Below the pieces are notes generated by a model. That model searched no databases and was not told where the DNA came from. It saw only the letters and a list, made by a program, of their open reading frames with translations. Below are positions 1-6,173 of a stretch of DNA of 64,000 nt, one piece after another (within the stretch, counting starts at the first letter, position 1; each line of letters begins with the position of its first letter). Origin of the DNA: Salinibacterium sp. M195 (GTDB lineage: Bacteria; Actinomycetota; Actinomycetes; Actinomycetales; Microbacteriaceae); NCBI RefSeq assembly GCF_019443965.1, contig NZ_CP040814.1, positions 2,914,001-2,978,000 of the forward strand, written 5' to 3'. The position numbers and the translations under genes were made by a program.

Positions 1-414
1 CTCCCACTCGTCGAGCTCGTCGTTCCACTCCAGATTCAGCGGCACGCGATAAACCGTCCCGTCAAGGGCGAACTGCGCAATAGTTTTAGCTTCCGTTTCG
101 GTCGTCGCTACGACCTCCACAGACGTCTCACTAATCCGCTCAATCGCTCCGGAGAGCACTTCGTCGGCGAGGAACGACTCGCGATCCGTGTCGCTATAAA
201 GAGAGTCGGTCTCGAGAGTCGGATCGAGCTCTGCCGCAGCCTCGGCCTCTCCGACCTCAAGGGCGGCCAGGTAGCGCTCGACGATCAGCGCGGGAGATGG
301 TCTTTCCGCGGTTGCATACCCGTTCGACACCCGCGACCACGTGATCAAAACCATCGCCGCTGCGCCCACAAACACGAGTGGGATATCAATCCACAAACGG
401 GCACGCCTGGTCAT
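1..414 (-). CDS. Partial membrane-anchored protein of unknown function (N-terminal part)
   Basis: An open frame of 138 codons starts at an ATG at 414 and runs off the left edge, so only the N-terminus is visible. The protein begins with a basic MTRRAR stretch, then one hydrophobic helix at about residues 8-25, then a hydrophilic acidic domain outside the membrane. That domain starts with PSPALIVERYLAAL, a helix typical of NTF2-like or DUF4878-like accessory domains, and continues with alternating strands. I do not recognise a family. It lies downstream of the CBASS operon on the same strand but 207 bp away, so no functional link can be claimed. Confidence 0.6.
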   Translation of the reverse strand, partial: MTRRARLWIDIPLVFVGAAAMVLITWSRVSNGYATAERPSPALIVERYLAALEVGEAEAAAELDPTLETDSLYSDTDRESFLADEVLSGAIERISETSVEVVATTETEAKTIAQFALDGTVYRVPLNLEWNDELDEWE

Positions 415-621
415 TCTGCGCGTCGTGTTCGAATTTTTCGTAGCAACAATCGACTCACGATCTTTTGTTCGACTCGAGCCCGGTGTTCGATTGGGCGAAA
501 CAATTCACTGGGCAACTTTATCAAGGGGTGGCGAATTTCTCTCACGCGAAAGCAAAGCGTGTTGACGTGATAAAACGTCATCACCTGCACTGGTTATGCC
601 GCGCCACCCACGCACTCTCAG
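415..621. other. Intergenic gap with a small palindrome
   Basis: No gene is supported here. An inverted repeat TGACGT-GATAAA-ACGTCA occupies 563-580, upstream of the partial gene that starts at 414 and downstream of the stop at 622. It could be an operator for the partial gene or a weak hairpin at the end of the CBASS transcript. Only the symmetry is visible. Confidence 0.3.
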
Positions 622-2388
622 TCATAGATGCACTGCCATTATTGGCCCGCCAGCACCGCCCGCGTTTAATGACATTGAAGAGACGTATCGTGCAGGAGCA
701 CCGAACCCGGGTTGATCCCACTCATAGGCGACAACGTTCAGCGTGTTTAGCAGTCGCCCTACAAGAAACGCCAAAGTCATCGGTCCGTGGAAGAATAGGT
801 GAACTTCCGCATTGTCATGGGTCGCTGAAAACTGCTTTATCTTCTCAGCAATGATCTCAGCAATCCGAGCGCCTTCAGCCGCTTCGACAAAACCACTCCC
901 GGACAGCGAGAGTTGTACGGCGCCAGATAGCGCGCCGGCCGCAGCCACCGCACGCAAGAAAGCGCCCTCGCTAGTAGGGCGTTGAAGCTCGACTGAAACG
1001 TAAACTTTGTTTGCGGCTCCGTCAGTGAGCTCGACAAGTTGGGAAATGACCTTCTCGTTCATTTCCCGATCATTTGGCATGGCGTGCACGTCGTTTGTCC
1101 ATACGGATTCCCGGACATCTTCGATCTCGGCATGTCCGAACTTTGTGTCTGGCAGCGCCATCCCAAGCGCCAGAGCAACCGTTAAATGCATCCCGCCTTG
1201 AATACGAATGGTTTTGGCTCGGCTGTGATGCACAGCATCGCTTATCAGCGGGAGCGTGAGCGCGAGGTCCTTCAGGCCATCGCTGTGCGGTAAGCGCCCG
1301 TCAACTGGCGGTCTCAACCGAATGTGAAGGTCTGCTTCGCGTGAAGGCTGAGCCGTCGATGCTGGTCTGGTTTGTACGTCGATGACAAACGTCCCTCCAG
1401 CGACATGGTGAGATCGGCGACTGATGTGGTCAGCAAGGTGATCGTGAACAATTTCAAGGCGACCTTCAATTGTCCGGCTATTACTCTGTTTTTTGTCACC
1501 CAGTGTGTTCGGGGTCTGCCCGAGCAATCGGTCGGGAGCTGAGAAGTCTGGTCGGTCGGCATTGGACGGGTCTTCTATCTCATTGGCAATCGCCAAGGTA
1601 AAACCGGCCAATTCATCCAGCTGAAGGAGCCTAGGTAGTTCTACATTTTTGACGACCCAACTCTTCTCGATCTGCTTTGTTACAAGAAGCATGGCGCCGG
1701 ACAGCCCAGCTGTGAGTGCTCGTTCTAGGCGGTCAACGGTGTTACCTGAGCGCAGATCTGTCCGATCGTGCCAAACTTTGAAACCCGCCGCCCGAAGGAG
1801 CCACGCCATCTCCGTCGACCTGTCCGTCCCATCGGACTGTCTGTAGGACACAAATAGGGGGCCATTGGCGTTGACCGCGCCGTCCGGCAAAGGCTGGGCA
1901 GCTGCGGGGAAAACGTCCGCCGAGGGTGTTCGGGGTTCAGCCGGAATAACAGAAACACGTCCGAATCTTCCTTTTTTGAAAACTACACCGTGAAAACGAT
2001 GGTCGTCAGCATCTGGGGCGCACACGATCAGAGCAATGGGGTTGCCAGCGCTCGCCTTGAAGGTCGCCCGCATCGTGGCGAGATCTTTTGGGCTCGGTTC
2101 GCTCGGCTGCGGATGGCTGTGCCACTCCCCTACGTATCCTGAGATGTCTTCCGGATGCAGCGTAGACCGGTACTTGCGAAGCGCTTCGACGGCATCTTCG
2201 TGATTTTGTATATAGTGGTGGGTCCCAGAGTTCCTGCTGTCAACTTCGACTGCTGCTTTGACCACGATTCGCTCCCCCTCCCGGTATCCGATGAGGATTC
2301 CACCTACTTCGCGTGGGAGGCCAGCGATACTTGCCAATACAATCCTCCGGCCAGCTGCCAAGTCGAGCGATATGGTTGGAGTCGTCAC
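622..2388 (-). CDS. JAB deconjugase-TIR-SAVED fusion, CBASS effector (Cap3 + TIR-SAVED in one chain)
   Basis: Three parts can be read in the 588 residues. (1) Residues ~10-150 are a JAB/JAMM metalloprotease fold with Glu27 (REVGG), the zinc motif H90-x-H92 in GEWHSHP, and S99-x-x-D102. (2) Residues ~176-260 are a TIR domain: LFVSYR, KVWHD near 205, and SWVVKNVE ending at Glu250, the likely NADase glutamate. (3) The C-terminal ~200 residues match SAVED, including FHGPMTLAF near 533 and YEWD near 555. By family knowledge SAVED binds cyclic oligonucleotides and TIR then cleaves NAD+, while JAB (Cap3) removes conjugates made by Cap2. The start is GTG inside the GTGA overlap with the ligase gene, implying translational coupling. 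The single-chain joining of Cap3 to the effector is the odd point; a missed frameshift is unlikely because the frame is open throughout. Confidence 0.85.
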   Translation of the reverse strand: MTTPTISLDLAAGRRIVLASIAGLPREVGGILIGYREGERIVVKAAVEVDSRNSGTHHYIQNHEDAVEALRKYRSTLHPEDISGYVGEWHSHPQPSEPSPKDLATMRATFKASAGNPIALIVCAPDADDHRFHGVVFKKGRFGRVSVIPAEPRTPSADVFPAAAQPLPDGAVNANGPLFVSYRQSDGTDRSTEMAWLLRAAGFKVWHDRTDLRSGNTVDRLERALTAGLSGAMLLVTKQIEKSWVVKNVELPRLLQLDELAGFTLAIANEIEDPSNADRPDFSAPDRLLGQTPNTLGDKKQSNSRTIEGRLEIVHDHLADHISRRSHHVAGGTFVIDVQTRPASTAQPSREADLHIRLRPPVDGRLPHSDGLKDLALTLPLISDAVHHSRAKTIRIQGGMHLTVALALGMALPDTKFGHAEIEDVRESVWTNDVHAMPNDREMNEKVISQLVELTDGAANKVYVSVELQRPTSEGAFLRAVAAAGALSGAVQLSLSGSGFVEAAEGARIAEIIAEKIKQFSATHDNAEVHLFFHGPMTLAFLVGRLLNTLNVVAYEWDQPGFGAPARYVSSMSLNAGGAGGPIMAVHL

Positions 2389-3848
2389 AGGTTTACCCCA
2401 TTTCCTGCTTGGCGAACTTCACCGGATGGGTTAATCGGGGCGCCGAGGAGTATCCCCACGGCGTGCCGCGCTGTCGCGGCGGCGGCTTCTATGGCCGTGT
2501 AAGGGGCTGTAGGGGATACTGGGCTCCCGCAACCAGCTTCAAAGAATTCATCCTCAAGGACATCACCGTCATCTTCTACATGCGATGAGGGTAGGACTGG
2601 CCCCTGTTCCAGCGGTGGGAGAACATCAATACGGATGGTGCGGCCTCGGTTCTGAATCGCGCTGGAAAGCACGGTTGCGCTGGACGATTTCGCTATAGCT
2701 TTCAACAGTGCGGTGATCGAAAAATCAGCAGTCGCATTGACGATCAGGTCAACCTCGTTCAGCAGGTCCATCACCTCTACGCCTGTACGAATACTCTGTC
2801 GGACGGTCTCAATACGATCCGCGGTCATCGTCCCAGCGGCGACGATGACTTGCTTTACCGCTTCGACTTTCGGGAGACCGACGTACCGTGGTCCAGCGAG
2901 GTGCCGAATCGTGTTGCCCGGTTTTAGGATGTCCTCGTCAATCAACGTCAGATGCCCGATACCAGCTCGTGCGAGCGCATCGGCAGCGAAGGACCCGATG
3001 GCACCGACGCCGATGATCGCGACAGACCTGTTCTGCAGCTCCGAGAATGTCGCCCCCGCGCGCCGGGTCCGAGCTGAGGTACTCGTGCTCGCGCTCTGCA
3101 GTCCTCGCGCCACGATGCTGCCCCCTTTTGCTTCCCACACTTCCAAGAACAAAACTGCGGAATGATTGCCTCGTCGGTAGCTGACGACGAGCACCGCAAT
3201 TTCTTTGGCGACAATTAGTCCTCGCACGTGCTTCGAGTCTGGGATCAACTTTGCAAGGTCGTCCCAGTTGCGCGGTGGCACAAGAATCTCGCCAACGTTG
3301 ACCGTTAGGCCGTAAAGGGTCTTCGCTGTTGACCCTTTCTTCGACCCACGACCGGAGCCTTTCATCATGACTGTGTCATTCGACCCCGGTACGAAACGGA
3401 CGTACTCGCTCCGAATCTCGGCTGGATCTGCATACAGATAGAGGCGTTTATCCTGGGCCGGAGCGAAGTAGCGCTCTAGATCCAAGTCGGTTCGATCGCC
3501 CACCCAATGGTCATCCGATTTCAACAGCCAATTGCGAATGTGGTCAACGAAAGCTTCGCCATCCTTCCACCACATTCCGTCGTGGTCGTCTTGTGCAACC
3601 AAGCAGAGCCGGCCATCGCGCTCCCTATGCCAAGACCATGGCAGGGCTTCGGGATCTATCGGCCTAACGGTCGGCGGCCGGAACGGGAAGCGATCCGACA
3701 CGCTGATCTCTAGCTGTGTTGTGGCATCACCGTGCTGGATGCTGCCGACCCATACGGTGCCCTCAAGGAAGAACCCCTTCCGCATCAGACCTTCGTCGAA
3801 GGATAGATATGCAGATTCGGTCATCTCTGTCCACTCGCTGATTATCAA
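2385..3848 (-). CDS. cap2: Cap2-like E2-E1 fusion ligase of type II CBASS
   Basis: The N-terminal ~130 residues look like an E2 ubiquitin-conjugating domain: FPFRPPTVRP followed by GRLCLV, with Cys82 as the probable E2 cysteine. From ~270 there is a ThiF/E1-type adenylation domain with the nucleotide loop GVGAIG (280-285), LIDED near 302-306 and GNTIRH. A second cysteine, Cys440 in AGCGSP, is the expected E1 catalytic cysteine. By family knowledge Cap2 joins the C-terminus of the CD-NTase to a target and so primes cyclic nucleotide synthesis. The annotated start is a TTG inside the TTGA overlap with the upstream gene; an ATG eight codons in (3824) is an alternative. At 487 residues it is compact for this family. 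The gene sits between synthase and effector in one operon. Confidence 0.87.
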   Translation of the reverse strand: MIISEWTEMTESAYLSFDEGLMRKGFFLEGTVWVGSIQHGDATTQLEISVSDRFPFRPPTVRPIDPEALPWSWHRERDGRLCLVAQDDHDGMWWKDGEAFVDHIRNWLLKSDDHWVGDRTDLDLERYFAPAQDKRLYLYADPAEIRSEYVRFVPGSNDTVMMKGSGRGSKKGSTAKTLYGLTVNVGEILVPPRNWDDLAKLIPDSKHVRGLIVAKEIAVLVVSYRRGNHSAVLFLEVWEAKGGSIVARGLQSASTSTSARTRRAGATFSELQNRSVAIIGVGAIGSFAADALARAGIGHLTLIDEDILKPGNTIRHLAGPRYVGLPKVEAVKQVIVAAGTMTADRIETVRQSIRTGVEVMDLLNEVDLIVNATADFSITALLKAIAKSSSATVLSSAIQNRGRTIRIDVLPPLEQGPVLPSSHVEDDGDVLEDEFFEAGCGSPVSPTAPYTAIEAAAATARHAVGILLGAPINPSGEVRQAGNGVNL

Positions 3849-4852
3849 CCGAACGTCTTTGAACCAGCCGGGACGTCGGGGTCACCGGCAGTTACCGTTG
3901 ACTCGCTCCGAGTTCCGTCATCTCTGAACCCGGGGGGCATAGAAAAAACTATGTCGCCGTCTCCGTTCTTACCGAGAAGCTCTCGGTACAGAAGGGCTGC
4001 TTTTCCCTCGTGTTCCTCTTTCAGAGCATTGACCCCCTTCACAGCTGCGGCAGCGAATTCACGATCGAGGTGGGTCAACTCCTCATCGTCAGCGCGGATT
4101 CCGATGGTTTTACCGGCACGAGTCGCGTCAACGATCGCGATCCCATTTTGTACGAAATCTGTAATTAGCTCGCTGACGACGACGAGGGCAGATACAAAGT
4201 AGTCAGCCTGAGTCTTACCTCCGACTGCACCCGAGGCGAAGGCTTGGTAGGTGGCTGCCTCAATAAAGAACCCTCCAGGCTTTGCTTTATTGAGCAGACT
4301 CCTGCGCGTCTGGCGGAGCAGCTTGACAGTCGGCACGTAAAAGTCATTGTGCTCGTCGTTCATTGCGATGGTCACCTGGGACATAACTTCTGGGTTGGTT
4401 TCCACCCATTCGTCATCGGATCCTTTTTGGGGAATTTCCCACACCTCTCCGCTCGCGCTTCGGCGAGCAGGAACTGCATCAACGTCGAGATCGAAGTTAG
4501 GGAAAGCTATTTTCAAACTACGGCTTTGGCGAGTCACCCTGCGGTGGCCATCTTCGTCTTTACCGAACTCAGCGTTTAAAACTTCAAAGAATATGTCCAG
4601 TATCTGTGTCGAACTTACGCCCGAAGGTAGCGAATCGAGACGACAGAATACGTCAACGTCTTTCACCCGCCGGATGGAGACTCTGCGTTTGTAAGACCCG
4701 ATGAGAATCGAGTCGATGCCATAGCTAGTGAGTCTCGAGTCGGCGGCGAGAGCAGCCCTCACAAGCTTGTGGGCTTCCGGAGCATTGATTTTGTCGTCGC
4801 CCGGCTCGATCAAAGTGAGGGCGTTAGCAAATTGGGGGTTTAGGCGGGCCAA
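3845..4852 (-). CDS. CBASS cGAS/DncV-like nucleotidyltransferase (CD-NTase)
   Basis: This 335-residue protein has the nucleotidyltransferase signature GSY (52-54) followed by KDVDVF with Asp65 and Asp67, and a third acidic strand FDLDVDAVPA (Asp123/Asp125). A helical region rich in HNDFYVPTVKLLRQ follows, as in the OAS/cGAS-like fold. It should make a cyclic oligonucleotide when phage infection is sensed. The chain ends in TFG; a terminal Gly is what a Cap2 ligase would activate. The start is TTG at 4852, preceded by AAAGGGG at suitable spacing, with an in-frame stop a little upstream. It is the first gene of a three-gene operon, overlapping the next by TTGA. The cyclic product cannot be told from sequence; a trinucleotide is plausible because a TIR-SAVED from Microbacterium is known to respond to cA3. 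Confidence 0.88.
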   Translation of the reverse strand: MARLNPQFANALTLIEPGDDKINAPEAHKLVRAALAADSRLTSYGIDSILIGSYKRRVSIRRVKDVDVFCRLDSLPSGVSSTQILDIFFEVLNAEFGKDEDGHRRVTRQSRSLKIAFPNFDLDVDAVPARRSASGEVWEIPQKGSDDEWVETNPEVMSQVTIAMNDEHNDFYVPTVKLLRQTRRSLLNKAKPGGFFIEAATYQAFASGAVGGKTQADYFVSALVVVSELITDFVQNGIAIVDATRAGKTIGIRADDEELTHLDREFAAAAVKGVNALKEEHEGKAALLYRELLGKNGDGDIVFSMPPGFRDDGTRSESTVTAGDPDVPAGSKTFG

Positions 4853-4980
4853 TGGGACCCCTTTCGGCCGCTGCGTTTAAACAGACCGGCAAAGGGCAGA
4901 CCTTACGAGTGCGGCGAAACTCAATTTGAGAAACTTCTCCATTCTCGTTAGAGTCAAGTAATTCTTACCGGAATGACAAG
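4853..4980. promoter_or_regulatory. Upstream region of the CBASS operon
   Basis: This is an AT-richer stretch between the nrdB end and the CBASS operon start. It contains a perfect 12-bp palindrome GAGAAACTTCTC at 4928-4939, about 76 bp upstream of the TTG start, and a TTGACT at 4953-4958 (minus strand) that could be a -35 element. I found no convincing -10 at the right spacing, so the promoter assignment is weak. Confidence 0.3.
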
Positions 4981-5031
4981 ACCCCGCGGGACTGCTGATT
5001 TAACCGTCAGCGGTTGCTGGCGGGGTTTTTT
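4981..5031. terminator. Hairpin terminator between nrdB and the CBASS operon
   Basis: ACCCCGC (4981-4987) pairs with GCGGGGT (5020-5026), and the inner arms ACTGCTGA (4991-4998) and TCAGCGGT (5007-5014) pair with one wobble. A run of T follows on the plus strand (5026-5031). Both flanking genes are on the minus strand, so the hairpin probably ends nrdB transcription even though the T-run is on the other strand. A plus-strand transcript cannot be excluded. Confidence 0.65.
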
Positions 5032-5094
5032 CGTTAATTTATTATCAAATATTTGAGCAATTCGCTCACTCAGCGTTATGAGATAGGCACTACC

Positions 5095-6093
5095 TCACTC
5101 GACTTTGCCTTTAGTGGTTGCCGAAGCGTTGGCCTCATAGGAGGTGTTTGTCGACTCGAAGAAGTTCACGAGCTCGAGAGTGTCGTTGGCTGTTGCCATC
5201 CACTTCGCCGGGTTCGACACCTTGTAGTGCGCGTCGAATCCGAGCTCCTCAAGACGGCGATCAGCCAAGTACTTGACGTACTGGTTGATGTAGTTGGCGT
5301 TGAGGCCGAGGATGCCGCCGGGGAGAAGGTCGTGGTTGTAGGCCTCTTCCATCTCCACCGCATCCAAGATCATCTGGCGAATCTCGTCAGCGAACTCTTC
5401 CGTCAGAATCTCAGGGTTCTCTTCCATCACCGTGAGAATCAGGTTGATGCCGAACTTGAGGTGCAGACTCTCGTCGCGAACAACCCAGTCCATGAGCGAA
5501 CCGAAGTTGCGCAGCAGGTTGCGCTGACGGAACGACAGAGCGACCATGAATCCCGAGTAGAACCAGATGCCTTCGAGCACGACGTTGTAGGCAACGAGGT
5601 TACGGATGAAGTCTTGCTTACCCTCGATGGTGTTGATGTCGAGGGTCTGCTCCGTCATGCGACGGATGTACTTCATCTCGAATTCTTCTTTGCGCGCCAT
5701 CGACGGCACATCAACGTGAGAGTTGTAGGCCGCTTCACGGTCGATCGGGAAGGTTTCGAGAACGTACTCGAAGCTCATGCAGTGGTTTGCTTCTTCCCAC
5801 ATCTGCTTCGCGAGGTACAGCGAGCATTCTGCGGCCGAAACATACGGGTACACACCGAAAGCGAGCGCCTTGTTCACGAGGAGCTCGTTCGGGTTGAAGT
5901 AGCTCATGAGGAAGGTCACTGCGTGACGTTCTTCATCCGTCATCTTCTTGAAGTCGGCGATGTCTTCGCCCAGCTGGATCTCGTTAGGGAACCAGGTGTT
6001 GGCAACGGCCTGGTCATACAGGTCCATCGCCCACTGGTACTTGATCGGCTTCAGCAGCAGGCCGTCTTGCAGGCCCGTTCCTAGGATTCCCAT
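5095..6093 (-). CDS. nrdB: Ribonucleoside-diphosphate reductase beta subunit (class I, class Ic-like signature)
   Basis: The 332-residue ferritin-like R2 subunit carries the dimetal ligands Glu70 (NPNELL), Glu101 and His104 (EEANH), Glu174 (VLEGIW), Glu208 and His211 (DESLH). Aligned by the E-x-x-H pair to E. coli NrdB, the site of Asp84 is Glu70 and the site of radical Tyr122 is Phe108 (CMSF). This combination is the signature of class Ic enzymes such as that of Chlamydia trachomatis, which use a Mn/Fe cofactor instead of a tyrosyl radical. The tyrosine two residues later (Tyr110) is not at the radical position in this alignment. The subunit supplies the radical to NrdA for dNTP synthesis. 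The start ATG overlaps the stop of the 26-codon ORF as TAATG, so the three genes should be co-translated. Confidence 0.93.
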   Translation of the reverse strand: MGILGTGLQDGLLLKPIKYQWAMDLYDQAVANTWFPNEIQLGEDIADFKKMTDEERHAVTFLMSYFNPNELLVNKALAFGVYPYVSAAECSLYLAKQMWEEANHCMSFEYVLETFPIDREAAYNSHVDVPSMARKEEFEMKYIRRMTEQTLDINTIEGKQDFIRNLVAYNVVLEGIWFYSGFMVALSFRQRNLLRNFGSLMDWVVRDESLHLKFGINLILTVMEENPEILTEEFADEIRQMILDAVEMEEAYNHDLLPGGILGLNANYINQYVKYLADRRLEELGFDAHYKVSNPAKWMATANDTLELVNFFESTNTSYEANASATTKGKVE

Positions 6094-6173
6094 TACTGGC
6101 AGCTATCGCACTGGAGGTCGTCCATGGGATCGACGGGTACGAAGTAGTCGTCTACGGTGTTTTCGCGGTTCAT
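6093..6173 (-). CDS. 26-residue ORF carrying the NrdA-type CxxC redox tail
   Basis: Between nrdA and nrdB lies a 26-codon frame beginning MNRENTVDDYF and ending LQCDSCQ. Its start ATG overlaps the nrdA stop (TAATG) and its stop overlaps the nrdB ATG (TAATG). Class I NrdA normally ends in a flexible tail with a cysteine pair that re-reduces the active site, and here NrdA stops without one. The peptide therefore looks like the missing tail on a separate frame. Possible readings: a genuine split subunit made by coupled re-initiation; recoding at the stop, although I see no classic slippery heptamer; or a one-base deletion (biological or an assembly error) that cut the tail off NrdA, since adding one base near 6174 would join the frames. 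Confidence 0.6.
   Translation of the reverse strand: MNRENTVDDYFVPVDPMDDLQCDSCQ

Noticed and set aside
1..4852. CBASS operon as part of a mobile element
   Set aside because: No integrase, transposase, att-like repeat or tRNA was seen at its borders, and base composition of sampled blocks (50-62% GC) was not clearly different from the surroundings.
5053..6084. 343-codon plus-strand open frame opposite nrdB
   Set aside because: It mirrors codon bias of nrdB and has no family motifs.
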